A stretch of 27,738 bases of DNA from Holosporaceae bacterium 'Namur'. Lineage in GTDB: Bacteria; Pseudomonadota; Alphaproteobacteria; Rickettsiales; Midichloriaceae. The stretch lies in contig JACGYV010000019.1 in assembly GCA_014116815.1 (NCBI GenBank), positions 1 through 27,738 on the forward strand, in the 5' to 3' direction. A program made the position numbers and the translations under genes. Below are positions 8,140 to 17,005 of the stretch, one piece after another (position 1 is the first letter of the stretch; every line of letters begins with the position of its first letter). The notes beneath the pieces are model-generated. The model saw nothing but the letters and a program-made list of their open reading frames with translations, ran no database searches and was not told where the DNA came from.

Positions 8140-8161
8140 ATAGTATTAGCGCTAATACTAT
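8140..8161. terminator. Perfect 22-bp palindrome between converging genes
   Basis: ATAGTATTAGC is followed immediately by its own reverse complement. It begins 5 bases after the stop of the GrpB-GNAT gene and includes the stop codon of the Nudix gene on the other strand. On each strand the stem is followed by an A/T stretch that is only weakly U-rich. Its position favours a shared bidirectional terminator; a dimeric protein-binding site is the alternative. Confidence 0.5.
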
Positions 8162-8883
8162 TTAGCAGACTTATTATTAATAATATTCTGCAAAGTATGT
8201 TTAAACATTTTATCCTTTAACATTTCGGCTAGAAACGAACGAAGTTTAATACATATGCTGTTGCCTTCGATATCATGAACATCTACACAACTTTCTTGAC
8301 TGTAATTATTTAAAAGATCTTCGGCTTTTATCCACATGAAGTCATCTTTCTCTTTATGACTTAAAACTTGAGAAGCATTGCGGTTTTTGATTAAAATATC
8401 TTTTTCGGTATAAAATGGTGCCTCAACAAAGTTTATCATTACTTCACGATTAATTAGTTTTTGATAACAGGATTTGCCGTTCTTAATTATATAGTTACTG
8501 TCAAGCCTGTAAGTACCTGCCGTCTCTTCCTCTAATTCCCTTATACTACCTTCCAAAAATGATTCGGAGCTGTGGTTGGGTTTTAATTCAACACTTCCGC
8601 TGAATTCCGAGTATTTACCTGAGGATACGGGGTCATTAACATCTTGTTTTTCTCTACCGATTAAAATATAAGCTTTACCTTTAGAATATGTGTATAACAT
8701 TATTCCTGCGGTCGCCTTCGGGCGTCCGTCTTTTTTGGACATTTTGGGTCTTGAATGCAATATCCTCTCCTTTGAAGCTATATCATAAGAGCAGCAAAAT
8801 AACAGAGCACCTTGAGTTGCAAAAGCAAAGTTGTTATTAACTAGTATAATATAACATAAAAGGATTCTAATTAGTATGTACAT
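8158..8883 (-). CDS. Nudix-domain protein with an N-terminal signal peptide
   Basis: A 241-residue protein. Residues 1-22 (MYILIRILLCYIILVNNNFA plus FA) look like a secretion signal with an AxA-type end (FAFA before TQG). The rest is a Nudix fold: AGIMLYTYSKGKAYILIGRE forms the first strands, SGKYSEFSGSVELK follows, and the Nudix box appears near residues 94-122 as GSIRELEEETAG. The catalytic REL-x-EE core is intact, but the Gly that usually follows one residue later is displaced by an inserted or substituted Ala. Nudix enzymes hydrolyse nucleoside diphosphates linked to another moiety and are normally cytosolic. An in-frame ATG at 8742 would give a cytosolic form of 194 residues, but neither start has a clear ribosome binding site. 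Substrate unknown. Confidence 0.78.
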   Translation of the reverse strand: MYILIRILLCYIILVNNNFAFATQGALLFCCSYDIASKERILHSRPKMSKKDGRPKATAGIMLYTYSKGKAYILIGREKQDVNDPVSSGKYSEFSGSVELKPNHSSESFLEGSIRELEEETAGTYRLDSNYIIKNGKSCYQKLINREVMINFVEAPFYTEKDILIKNRNASQVLSHKEKDDFMWIKAEDLLNNYSQESCVDVHDIEGNSICIKLRSFLAEMLKDKMFKHTLQNIINNKSAK

Positions 8884-8953
8884 TTTACTTAAATAACCGA
8901 TAGCTTCTATTAGAAAAATATATACTAAAAGTTATTTAAATAAAACTCTATCT

Positions 8954-10258
8954 TTATACGTCAGAATTAGCTTTTTTATTTATACGTTCAGTTTTTTTAG
9001 CAGTAGAAGCTTTTTGCGAGACTTTAGAAGCAGGCTTCTCACTTTCATAAATTATAAACGGCTTAGAATTATTCTTTATAACTTCTTCAGTGATGATGAC
9101 TTCTTTAACACCTTCAGCGCCCGGAACTTCATACATAAGTTCTAGAAGAGTATCTTCCATTATTGCTCTTAAGCCGCGTGCACCGGTTTTTCTTTTAATT
9201 GCCTTATTAGCTATTTCTTCTAAAGCTTTTTCTTCAAATTTAAGATTAATTTTCTCCATTTCAAAAAGCTTAATATATTGCTTAACTAAAGCATTTTTAG
9301 GCTTAGTTAAAATTTCAATAAGCGCTTCTTTATTTAGATCATTAATAGTTGCGATCACCGGAAGCCTTCCGACAAATTCAGGTATTAAGCCATATTTCAA
9401 TAAATCTTCCGGTTCAACTTTAGTAAGTAACTCTCCGACGTTTAGATCTTCAGGATTTTTCACATCAGCACCGAAACCGATAGCAGAAGTTTTACCTCTT
9501 GCGGCAATCACTTTTTCTAGACCATCGAATGCACCGCTACAGATAAAGAGAATATTAGTGGTATCAACTTGTAAAAACTCCTGTTGCGGATGTTTTCTGC
9601 CGCCTTGAGGCGGAACTGCTGCAATAGTACCTTCTAAAAGTTTTAACAATGCCTGCTGCACCCCTTCCCCTGAAACATCACGGGTGATGGAAGGGCTATC
9701 TGATTTTCTGGAAATTTTATCAATTTCATCAATATAGACTATTCCTCTTTGCGCTCTTTCCACATTATAATCGGCAGCTTGTAATAACCTTAAAATAATA
9801 TTTTCCACGTCTTCGCCGACATAACCTGCTTCGGTCAGGGTTGTCGCATCAGCTACGGCAAAAGGAACATCAAGGATTTTAGCTAAGGTTTGCGCAAGTA
9901 AAGTTTTACCGCAACCCGTAGGCCCTATAAGAAGAATATTGGATTTAGAAATCTCAACATCACTGCTTGCACCTAAGTTGGAAAGCCTTTTATAGTGATT
10001 ATGGACGGCAACGGAAAGAATCTTTTTAGCTCGTTCCTGGCCGATAACATAGTCATCCAATGTGACTTTTATATTTTTAGGTTTAGGTAGTTCATTACCT
10101 TGAGTAATTGTATTTCTGCTGTCTTCTTTAACAATATCCATACATAATTCAACACATTCATTGCAGATAAATACGGTAGGCCCTGCAATAAGTTTTCTTA
10201 CTTCATGTTGGCTTTTTCCGCAAAATGAACAATATAATGTATTTTTTATTTCAGTCAT
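8954..10258 (-). CDS. clpX: ClpX, ATP-binding specificity subunit of the ClpXP protease
   Basis: A 434-residue ClpX of normal length. The N-terminal zinc-binding domain has Cys10, Cys13, Cys32 and Cys35 (YCSFCGKS and FICNECVEL). Walker A is GPTGCGKT at about residues 112-119, with the GYVGEDVE pore loop region and Walker [11 protein letters not shown] near residue 178. The sensor-2 GARGLR motif and a short charged tail close the protein. The SAIGFGADV segment corresponds to the ClpP-docking IGF loop. ClpX unfolds tagged substrates and threads them into ClpP in the cytosol. Its ATG overlaps the clpP stop codon, so the two are translationally coupled, in the classic tig-clpP-clpX order. Confidence 0.98.
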   Translation of the reverse strand: MTEIKNTLYCSFCGKSQHEVRKLIAGPTVFICNECVELCMDIVKEDSRNTITQGNELPKPKNIKVTLDDYVIGQERAKKILSVAVHNHYKRLSNLGASSDVEISKSNILLIGPTGCGKTLLAQTLAKILDVPFAVADATTLTEAGYVGEDVENIILRLLQAADYNVERAQRGIVYIDEIDKISRKSDSPSITRDVSGEGVQQALLKLLEGTIAAVPPQGGRKHPQQEFLQVDTTNILFICSGAFDGLEKVIAARGKTSAIGFGADVKNPEDLNVGELLTKVEPEDLLKYGLIPEFVGRLPVIATINDLNKEALIEILTKPKNALVKQYIKLFEMEKINLKFEEKALEEIANKAIKRKTGARGLRAIMEDTLLELMYEVPGAEGVKEVIITEEVIKNNSKPFIIYESEKPASKVSQKASTAKKTERINKKANSDV

Positions 10259-10941
10259 GATTCCCTATCCCCCGATTTTATTTCTTCTCCAGATGAATCT
10301 TTTAGAGCAGCTCTTTCAGAAAGAATTTCATCTATTAAACCAAATTCTTTAGATTCCAGCGGAGACATAAAATTATCACGCTCCATACTACTTTTTATTC
10401 TACTTATATCTTGACCGGTGTGTCTAGCATAAAGTTTATGAAGCATCTCTTTTGTTTTTAAAATCTCTTTAGCGTGTATTTCAAAGTCTGTTGCCTGACC
10501 TTGGAAACCGCCTAAAGGTTGATGTATCATTATTCTTGAATTGGGAAGGGAATATCTCATTCCCGGCTCTCCGCCGGTGAGTAAAACCGAACCCATTGAA
10601 CATGCCTGCCCGAAACAAAGGGTAGCTACTTTCGGTTTAATATATTGCATCGTATCATAAATTGACATGCCCGAAGTTACAACTCCGCCCGGAGAGTTGA
10701 TATACATAAATACTTTTTTATCAGGGTTCTCGGATTCAAGGAAAAGAAGCTGTGCAACAATGAGTGAAGCCATATTATCTTCAACTTGGCCTTGCACGAA
10801 AACAATACGCTCCTTAAGTAAGCGTGAAAATATATCATATGCTCTTTCACCCCTGGAAGTCTGCTCGACTACCATCGGCACTAAACCCATGTTGATACTA
10901 TCTTCAATTAAGTTATTAAACTTCTTTCCCATAAATCCCAT
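10255..10941 (-). CDS. clpP: ClpP, ATP-dependent Clp protease proteolytic subunit
   Basis: A 228-residue serine protease subunit. The catalytic triad is Ser115 (GQACSMGS), His140 (RIMIHQP) and Asp189 (MERDNFMS), each shifted by four from the E. coli precursor. The conserved start of the mature part is [21 protein letters not shown] keep the ATG at 10941 because TAAGGG lies 5-8 bases upstream; the first 17 residues are then an N-terminal extension like the E. coli propeptide. The tail ([13 protein letters not shown]) is longer and more charged than usual. Two heptameric rings form the degradation chamber served by ClpX. The gene lies 23 bases after tig and overlaps clpX by 4 bases. Confidence 0.98.
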   Translation of the reverse strand: MGFMGKKFNNLIEDSINMGLVPMVVEQTSRGERAYDIFSRLLKERIVFVQGQVEDNMASLIVAQLLFLESENPDKKVFMYINSPGGVVTSGMSIYDTMQYIKPKVATLCFGQACSMGSVLLTGGEPGMRYSLPNSRIMIHQPLGGFQGQATDFEIHAKEILKTKEMLHKLYARHTGQDISRIKSSMERDNFMSPLESKEFGLIDEILSERAALKDSSGEEIKSGDRES

Positions 10942-10964
10942 AGAACCCTTAGTAATAATATATA

Positions 10965-12302
10965 TTAGTTTGCAGCTGTTAAATCCTTAGCATAATTTTC
11001 GAAAAACTCTTGAGAAGAGATCATCTTTTTATTAGTCTTAACTTTTGTTAAGATGAAATCAACAGCTTTTTCTTCAAGTAACGGACCTTTTAAACGTTCA
11101 AGATTTTCTTTCTTACTATAGAAGTCAATTACCAACTTCTCTTGACCAGGTCTTTGCATTGCTTCCGCATAAACTGCCTGCTGTAAATCACGCTCTTCAA
11201 CATTAATATTGTTGTTTTTCGCGGTTTCCGCAAGTAATATGCCGAGTCTTACTCTTCTTGCCGCAATTTTCTTATACTCATCTTCAAGTTCATTAAGAGG
11301 CTTGTTAAAATTTTCAGGATTTTTTTCATGTTGTTTCTTAATTTCATTCCACATCATTTCAAAATCAAGTTTAAACATACCTTCCGGAACTTCAAAGTTA
11401 TATTTGCCGTCTATTGCATCAAATAAAAGCTTTTTAGTTCTAAGCCTTGCAACGCCTTCAAAGTCGGCTTTAATTTTTTGCTTAATCATTTCATTTAGTT
11501 TTTCTAAAGATTCTAAGCCTAGTTTTTTAGCAAATTCGTCATCGATATTATCAACCGCTTCCGGGGTTAATACCTCATTTACTTTAACTTCAAACGTAGC
11601 TGCTTTTCCGGCTAAAGCTTTGCTCGTATAGTCGGCAGGGAAGGTTACGTTAACATCTTTAGTATCACCTTTTTTCACGCCGATTAACTGATCTTCAAAG
11701 CCTGGAATAAACTGATTAGAACCCAATTCAAGTCTAATACCTTCACCTTTGCCGCCTTCAAATTCTTCGCCGTCAACTTTACCGATAAAGTCAATCATTA
11801 CGGCATCGCCTTTTTTAGCAGCATAAGAATCTTCGGCAGCTTCAAAGTTTTTAAAATTTTTCAAAATATCTTCATGTGCTTTTTTAAGGTCTTCGTCAGT
11901 AACTTCGATATCAAGAATTTCAATTTCAAGCTCATCCCAAGTTACCTCGGGAACTTCAGGAAAAATTTCCAGCTTAGCTTCGAAAACTAAATCCGATTTA
12001 TCATCAAATGATTTAACTTCCACGGAAGGTTGTAAAGCCGGCCTAATGTTGTTTTCAGTGAAATGCCCGCGTAATTCTTCATCAATAACCGTTTCAATGG
12101 TTTTACCGAGTACTCGCTCACCGATTCTTTTTCTTACGATCGGTAACGGCACTTTCCCGTCTCTAAAACCCGCCATTTTAAAAGTCTTTGCTTCCTCTTC
12201 AATTTCTTTTTCAACCTTATCTAAAATCGGTTTTGCCGGAAGCGAAAAACTAAGCTTTCTGTAAAGTCCTTTGCTTTCTAATGTTTCAACTGGTGTAGGC
12301 AT
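10965..12302 (-). CDS. tig: Trigger factor, ribosome-associated chaperone
   Basis: A 445-residue trigger factor with all three domains. The ribosome-binding signature is [20 protein letters not shown] near residue 43. The FKBP-type peptidyl-prolyl isomerase domain spans about residues 163-245 ([20 protein letters not shown], then [20 protein letters not shown]), and the helical substrate-cradle domain makes up the rest. It binds nascent chains at the exit tunnel. The ATG at 12302 is preceded on the minus strand by AAAGAGA at a suitable distance. It is the first gene of the tig-clpP-clpX unit, and its promoter must lie in the 122-base divergent gap shared with the copper ATPase gene. Confidence 0.97.
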   Translation of the reverse strand: MPTPVETLESKGLYRKLSFSLPAKPILDKVEKEIEEEAKTFKMAGFRDGKVPLPIVRKRIGERVLGKTIETVIDEELRGHFTENNIRPALQPSVEVKSFDDKSDLVFEAKLEIFPEVPEVTWDELEIEILDIEVTDEDLKKAHEDILKNFKNFEAAEDSYAAKKGDAVMIDFIGKVDGEEFEGGKGEGIRLELGSNQFIPGFEDQLIGVKKGDTKDVNVTFPADYTSKALAGKAATFEVKVNEVLTPEAVDNIDDEFAKKLGLESLEKLNEMIKQKIKADFEGVARLRTKKLLFDAIDGKYNFEVPEGMFKLDFEMMWNEIKKQHEKNPENFNKPLNELEDEYKKIAARRVRLGILLAETAKNNNINVEERDLQQAVYAEAMQRPGQEKLVIDFYSKKENLERLKGPLLEEKAVDFILTKVKTNKKMISSQEFFENYAKDLTAAN

Positions 12303-12351
12303 TATTGTATCTCTTTAATATGTTAACACTAATGTTGTTTATCTAAAATTA

Positions 12352-12367
12352 ACTATCATAAGATAGT
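12352..12367. promoter_or_regulatory. Inverted repeat in the tig / copper-ATPase divergent promoter region
   Basis: ACTATC and GATAGT flank a 4-base spacer ATAA, making a perfect short dyad roughly midway between the two divergent start codons. It is followed on the plus strand by GCTTTTTATTTG. It could be an operator or a weak terminator-like hairpin. No known regulator consensus is recognised. Confidence 0.3.
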
Positions 12368-12424
12368 GCTTTTTATTTGATTGTAAACTATATATTTAAA
12401 ACGCCAAAGTAAAACTTACGGGGC

Positions 12425-14779
12425 TTGATGAAAAATAATAAGAAATGTTTACATTGTCAGCTTGGCTTATCTAAGAGCCAAAGAAGTTTTTGCTGCTTCG
12501 GCTGTGAAGCCGCATATAATTTAATTAACAAATTGAATTTAAAAGATTATTATAAATTTTGTAAAAACATTTATAATACATCTCCTATGAAGGTCGAAGA
12601 AGTTAAGAACGAATTAAATTATGTTGAATCAGCTATATATAATAAAGATAAACAACAAAATGAAATTAATTTATTAGTTGAAGGTGTGCATTGCGGATCA
12701 TGCATTTGGTTAATCGAGAATACTTTAAAGCAACAAGAGGGAGTTAAACTTGCAAGGATTAATATATCCACTCAAAGGCTGTTTTTGGCTTGGGATGTAG
12801 AGGAGGATGTAATATATAAGTACGTAGATATTATACAAAAGCTCGGTTATAAATTAATTCCTTTTGATTACAGTGAATTTGTAAACGAGAGTGATAAAAG
12901 TGAATCTTTTCTTTTAAAGAGTATTGCAGTATCCGGGTTTGCCACCATACAGCTTATGATGATTGTTATGGGTATTTGGTTTGCCGAACGCGAGAATTCT
13001 ATGGGGGAGAATACCAGAAATTTACTGCATCTTATCTCTATGATTGTTGCAGTGCCGGCAATATTATATTCCGGTTTACCGTTTTTTAAATCAGCATTTG
13101 AGGCATTAAAAGCTAGGCGCAGTAATATGGATGTTCCGATATCATTGGGTATTATAGCGACAACTTTGATAAGCATTTGGGAATTTATTAGAGGTGGCGC
13201 TTATACATATTTTGACTCGGCTGCAATGCTGATTTTTGCGTTACTGGCGGGAAGATACTTGGACATAAAATCCAGAAATAAAGCTAAGGAAAAAGCAAGA
13301 GAACTAATTTTAAGGCAAGCTAAAACCGTAACGTTAGTTGAGGGAAATGAACTAAAATTGCTTCCGATAAGCAAAGTTAAAATCGGTGATGTTATCCATG
13401 TGAGCGTCGGAGAAAAAATACCGGTGGACGGAGTCGTGATTGAAGGTAACAGTGAGGTGGATAATAGTATAATAACCGGAGAGACGCTTCCTGTTGTTAT
13501 TAACATAGGAATGAATGTTTTTTCAGGCACGATTAACTTGCTTGCTCCGATTAAAGTTGAAATTAAAAAGCTTGGCGATTCAACTATATTAGGAGAAATT
13601 ATTAAACTTATTGAAAATGCGGAGCAGGGTAGGGCAAAATATGTCAGAATTGCCGATAAGGTGGCCGGGCTTTATACACCGGCAGTTTTACTATTATCCG
13701 TTTTAACTTTTTTAATGTGGTATTTGCTCGGCAGTAAAATTGATAAAGCCATTCTAAATGCCGTTGCGGTTTTAATTATAACTTGTCCATGTGCGCTTGG
13801 GCTTGCCGTTCCTGTGGTGCAGATCATTGCTTCTTCCAGGATGATGAGCTTAGGGATCTTAATAAAGTCACGTGATGCACTTGAAAGGTTATCCCAAGTG
13901 GATACTATTATATTCGATAAAACCGGGACTTTAACACTCGGGGAGCCGAGTTTTATTAATCCGAATAACCTTAGCCAATTAGAGATGAACATAATTTCAT
14001 CACTTGCTGCACAAAGTAAACATCCCTTATGCAAAGCAATTTTAAAAGAGTTTGGGGGAGAAATTATTCCGCTTGAGGTAAATGAAGAAAAAGGAATGGG
14101 CTTGAAATCAAGTTATAATGGCGAGGTAATTAAACTCGGCAATAAAAAGTGGTGTAATGTAAAAAATTCTGAAGAGTATGATGATATTTATTCGGAAATG
14201 TGGTTTAAGCGGGGTGAACGAGAACCTATACGCTTAAAATTTTCTGATTTGATCAGAGATGAAGCTAAAAATGTCATTAAGGTGCTTAAAGATGAAGGAT
14301 ATGAAATATGGATGCTTTCAGGTGATAGAAAAAGAGCGGTTGAACATGCGGCGCATTTACTTAATATTAAAAATTATAAAGCGGAATGTAAACCCCAAGA
14401 GAAATATAATTTTATAGAGAATTTACATAAAGCAGGAAAACTAAGTGCGATGATAGGTGACGGATTAAATGATTCTCCGGCTTTAAAAAGAGCACATGCT
14501 TCAATGTCTCCTTCTTCTGCAATTGATCTTTCGCAAAATATAGCCGATATAGTATTTCAATCCAACTTGAATGCTATTTTAGAAAGCATAAATACTGCTA
14601 AAAAATCGAATGTACTTGTAAAGCAGAACTTTATTATATCGTTTATATATAATATTGTAAGCATACCTATAGCGGCTTTCGGGTTTATAACTCCCATTGT
14701 CGCTGCCGTAACCATGTCAGTTTCTTCTATATGCGTGATACTTAATTCGCTTAGATTAAATAAAAAGGATTCTATATGA
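12425..14779 (+). CDS. ccoI: Copper-transporting P1B-type ATPase, FixI/CcoI type
   Basis: A 784-residue heavy-metal ATPase. It begins with the extra cysteine-rich domain of the FixI/CcoI branch (CLHC at about residues 9-12, then CCFGCEAAYN), followed by an HMA domain with GVHCGSCIW. The TM6 metal site is ITCPCALGLAVP near residue 454. The phosphorylation site is FDKTGTLTLG near residue 497, with SKHPL, the MLSGD segment and MIGDGLNDSPAL completing the soluble domains. FixI/CcoI exports copper for assembly of the cbb3-type cytochrome c oxidase at the inner membrane. No cbb3 structural gene, ccoG, ccoH or ccoS is in the window, so the partner genes must lie elsewhere or the pump may have a more general copper role. 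Its stop overlaps the next gene's start (ATGA at 14776). Confidence 0.93.
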   Translation: MMKNNKKCLHCQLGLSKSQRSFCCFGCEAAYNLINKLNLKDYYKFCKNIYNTSPMKVEEVKNELNYVESAIYNKDKQQNEINLLVEGVHCGSCIWLIENTLKQQEGVKLARINISTQRLFLAWDVEEDVIYKYVDIIQKLGYKLIPFDYSEFVNESDKSESFLLKSIAVSGFATIQLMMIVMGIWFAERENSMGENTRNLLHLISMIVAVPAILYSGLPFFKSAFEALKARRSNMDVPISLGIIATTLISIWEFIRGGAYTYFDSAAMLIFALLAGRYLDIKSRNKAKEKARELILRQAKTVTLVEGNELKLLPISKVKIGDVIHVSVGEKIPVDGVVIEGNSEVDNSIITGETLPVVINIGMNVFSGTINLLAPIKVEIKKLGDSTILGEIIKLIENAEQGRAKYVRIADKVAGLYTPAVLLLSVLTFLMWYLLGSKIDKAILNAVAVLIITCPCALGLAVPVVQIIASSRMMSLGILIKSRDALERLSQVDTIIFDKTGTLTLGEPSFINPNNLSQLEMNIISSLAAQSKHPLCKAILKEFGGEIIPLEVNEEKGMGLKSSYNGEVIKLGNKKWCNVKNSEEYDDIYSEMWFKRGEREPIRLKFSDLIRDEAKNVIKVLKDEGYEIWMLSGDRKRAVEHAAHLLNIKNYKAECKPQEKYNFIENLHKAGKLSAMIGDGLNDSPALKRAHASMSPSSAIDLSQNIADIVFQSNLNAILESINTAKKSNVLVKQNFIISFIYNIVSIPIAAFGFITPIVAAVTMSVSSICVILNSLRLNKKDSI

Positions 14780-15414
14780 AATTAACAAAGCCGAAAGCAA
14801 TAATATTTGATTGGGATAATACTTTGGTCGATACGTGGGATATAATTCATACCGCACTCGGCAATACTTTTATTGAGTTCGGTAAACCCCCTTTTACTTT
14901 GGAGGAAAGTAAGATTTATATTCATAAGTCAATGAAGGATTCTTTCCCGTCTATATTCGGTAATATGTGGCAAGATGCGGCAAAAAGATTTTATGTGCAT
15001 TATCTTGATAATCATTTAACTCATCTTAAATCATTGGATAATACTATTGATACTCTTAACATGCTTCGCAAGAATAATATTAAAATGAGCGTGCTCAGTA
15101 ATAAGAGGGGAGACATACTGAGGAAAGAAGTTGAGCACTTCGGCTGGGCTGAATATTTCGTAAAAATAATGGGCTCTTTAGATGCTGCCGAGGATAAACC
15201 CTCTCCTGTTCCCGCATTTGAAATAATGAAATGTATGGAAATTGATTCTCCTCAAGATGTATGGTTCATCGGAGATAGTATAGCAGATATGGAATGTGCC
15301 GTAAATGCAGGGTGCGTACCAATATTTTATGGAGTTAATAAGGGTGTATATAAATATACAGCAGAGAATCATTCTCATTTAATTAAATTATTTAATTCGG
15401 TATATGCTTTCTAA
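14776..15414 (+). CDS. HAD-superfamily phosphatase, Gph-like
   Basis: A 212-residue haloacid-dehalogenase-type phosphatase. Motif I is IIFDWDNTLVDT with nucleophile Asp12 and acid Asp14. Motif II is SVLSNKRGD, motif III is the Lys in AAEDKPSP, and motif IV is VWFIGDSIADMECAVNAG. The helical cap between motifs I and II is of the C1 type seen in phosphoglycolate phosphatases. The likely substrate is a small phosphate ester; phosphoglycolate is possible but cannot be read from the sequence. The gene overlaps the copper ATPase stop by 4 bases, so they are translationally coupled, yet the functions have no obvious link. Confidence 0.85.
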   Translation: MKLTKPKAIIFDWDNTLVDTWDIIHTALGNTFIEFGKPPFTLEESKIYIHKSMKDSFPSIFGNMWQDAAKRFYVHYLDNHLTHLKSLDNTIDTLNMLRKNNIKMSVLSNKRGDILRKEVEHFGWAEYFVKIMGSLDAAEDKPSPVPAFEIMKCMEIDSPQDVWFIGDSIADMECAVNAGCVPIFYGVNKGVYKYTAENHSHLIKLFNSVYAF

Positions 15415-15423
15415 GGATTTTCC

Positions 15424-15452
15424 TTGACGAACTAAAAATATAAAGGCATAAT
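15424..15452 (+). promoter_or_regulatory. Strong-looking sigma-70 promoter for the 68-residue protein gene
   Basis: TTGACG (15424-15429) and CATAAT (15447-15452) each match the consensus at five of six bases and are separated by exactly 17 bases. Transcription would begin near 15459 and leave a leader of about 29 bases with AGG 8 bases before the ATG at 15488. It is the best promoter match I saw in the window. Confidence 0.6.
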
Positions 15453-15487
15453 CTGAACAAAGATTTAGATTTATTTAGGTTATATAA

Positions 15488-15694
15488 ATGGCAGTCGGTA
15501 AAGGTTCTAAAAATAATATTGCTAACCGTGGAGCAAGTGCAAAAGTTAAAGAAATTAACGGAAAAAAAATAATTCCGGTTTCATATAGAGGTGCAAACGT
15601 CGGTCATGGTAATTTTATTGCCGGCATGTATGAAGATACCAAAAAATTAGTTCTGGATCCTAACGGTGTACCGGTTCCTTATCAGTTAGTTTAA
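15488..15694 (+). CDS. Small basic protein of unknown function (68 residues)
   Basis: A complete 68-residue frame beginning MAVGKGSKNNIANRGASAKV. The N-terminal third is rich in Lys, Gly, Ser and Asn; the rest looks like short strands with turns (GKKIIPVSYRGANVGHGNF, then LVLDPNGVPVPYQLV). There is no signal peptide, membrane helix or cysteine. It is flanked by a good promoter upstream (15424-15452) and a hairpin terminator downstream (15725-15754), so it is probably expressed on its own and perhaps strongly. I do not recognise the family with confidence. The basic glycine-rich start would suit a nucleic-acid-binding protein, which is only a guess. Confidence 0.75.
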   Translation: MAVGKGSKNNIANRGASAKVKEINGKKIIPVSYRGANVGHGNFIAGMYEDTKKLVLDPNGVPVPYQLV

Positions 15695-15724
15695 TTAAAC
15701 TTATAAATGTTTAAGAAGAGAAAT

Positions 15725-15754
15725 AAGCACGTGCCGGGAAAAAAGGGCGTGCTT
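15725..15754 (+). terminator. Hairpin terminator after the 68-residue protein gene
   Basis: AAGCACG (15725-15731) pairs with CGTGCTT (15748-15754), with one further G-U pair and a 14-base loop, followed by TATATACTTT. It lies 31 bases beyond the stop codon. The U-rich tail is imperfect. Confidence 0.55.
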
Positions 15755-15844
15755 TATATACTTTAAGTCTTATCTCTAAATTTGTATTATTTTCTAAATA
15801 GAGACTATCTGTTCGAGAGAAATAACTATAAATCTTAATTTCAT

Positions 15845-15866
15845 AAGCAGGTAGCTCTACTTGCTT
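15845..15866 (+). terminator. Second hairpin with T-run, possible terminator or structured RNA
   Basis: AAGCAGGTA and TACTTGCTT pair over 9 positions, one of them G-U, around a 4-base loop. A TTTTTA stretch follows a few bases later (about 15872-15880). It could be a backup terminator for the upstream gene or the 3' end of a small RNA from 15755 to 15880; no start signal was seen for the latter. Confidence 0.35.
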
Positions 15867-15889
15867 CTATCATGTTTTTATTGTCTTTG

Positions 15890-15905
15890 TTATAGTAAAT
15901 TAAGT
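15890..15905 (+). repeat. 16-base AT-rich repeat, copy 1
   Basis: TTATAGTAAATTAAGT is identical to 27528-27543 next to the IS630-type transposase and has a one-mismatch relative at 27613-27628. It starts the accessory patch that holds a broken gene. It may be an insertion-sequence end left behind. Confidence 0.45.
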
Positions 15906-15956
15906 ATTATTAGTAGATTATAGAAAGTTTATAAGATATTTATGAGAGAGATTAAA

Positions 15957-16872
15957 ATGAAAGGGAATAAAACGTTAACTAATTTCAGCTTTAACAAGGA
16001 GGCGGAGAGATATTCTACTGACTTCAGAGCCTTCATGAAAGCGCCGATAATCAAAGAAGTTTTAGACTATATAAACACTAACCCTCTTTTAAAGCAATTT
16101 GAGTGGATTAAGGAATCCGGCGATACCATACACCAAAATAAAAGGGAATGTTAACTTTTCAAAAGGACTATTTTCTCTTCGGAAAGATATTTCAGGTGTA
16201 TTGGAGGCGATTACCTCATTTGAATTACTAGGTAGTGATATGATAATTAAAAAATATGAGCCAGATCCTAGAAAAGAAAATTTAAAATTAGAAGAATTGG
16301 AAAAGGCATGTTCAGATTACATAGAAAGTCAACAATATTTAGCACCTAGGGGGTTTGCTTTAAATAATTATGATAGACCCGATGATAGCTTAAAGAAGTT
16401 AGTAGAAGACATATGGGGCATTAATACCGTATATAGAATTATTGGAGATAAATTGAATATTGCCAGCCAAAGACTAAATAGCGATATAATAGCTGGTTTA
16501 GCGGAAGCATGTTGTTTTTGGGATTCGAAAGGACAACATAAATTTCAATATCAAGTTGTAACGAGTAATTTACAACTCAGTATGAATAACCCCCTATTAA
16601 AAAGAATAGGCATACCTATTGAAAATTTAAGAGAAGTTTTTGAAAATACAGAGAAATTAGATGTTTCTATTTGGGAATTTATTAGAAATTGTCAGAAACC
16701 GGTTTTAATGCATGTTGATAGTTTACCTAATAAAAAATTAAAATTAGGTAATGATGGTGAGGAAGAGAGCCCTGAGAGATTACAAGGATATTCTTCTAAC
16801 GAACCAGCTATGTTAAGTGTGGTGGATAGAGTTGAAAAATACAGAGAGAGTGGAAAAGGGATTGAAAGGTAG
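15957..16872 (+). pseudogene. Unrecognised protein gene split by a single-base frameshift
   Basis: Two overlapping frames appear to be one gene. The first starts at ATG 15957 (MKGNKTLTNFSFNKEAE; preceded by GAGAG, better than the ATG at 15942) and ends at TAA 16152-16154. The second, offset by +1, is open from 16093 to 16872 and has only a TTG as an early start. Removing one A from the run at 16140-16143 joins them as HQNKGNVNFSKG and gives one protein of about 304 residues. The joined product is hydrophilic and helical, has no signal peptide or membrane helix, and has a Lys/Glu-rich tail containing PNKKLKLGNDGEEE. I recognise no family. A sequencing error or programmed frameshifting could give the same picture, but no classic slippery heptamer is present. 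Confidence 0.6.
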
Positions 16873-16943
16873 AATTTTTGTATTTATATAATATATTGGA
16901 AATGGGGAGAATATTAAATTAAATATAAAAACTACCAACTACC

Positions 16944-16968
16944 ATTAATCTTTTATTAATCTTTTATT
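16944..16968. repeat. Short tandem repeat in the intergenic gap
   Basis: The 11-base unit ATTAATCTTTT occurs twice in a row followed by a partial third copy (ATT). The preceding bases also hold a smaller CTACCAA repeat. It is probably slippage in AT-rich non-coding DNA. Confidence 0.5.
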
Positions 16969-17005
16969 GTTAATATAGCAGAATAAAGTAATTAATTTGT
17001 TATGT

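Noticed and set aside
9090..9608. A long open frame on the plus strand inside clpX, and similar long plus-strand frames inside tig and pccB.
   Set aside because: They lie wholly opposite well-conserved genes, are Ser/Leu/Phe-rich as expected for antisense frames, and have no initiation signals.
13201..14034. Minus-strand frames of about 110-120 codons inside the copper ATPase gene.
   Set aside because: They are shadows of the ATPase reading frame, whose motifs are all intact.
16944..16968. Tandem 11-base repeats as the start of a CRISPR array or an origin iteron set.
   Set aside because: There are only two full copies without spacers, and no cas genes, DnaA boxes or replication genes are nearby.
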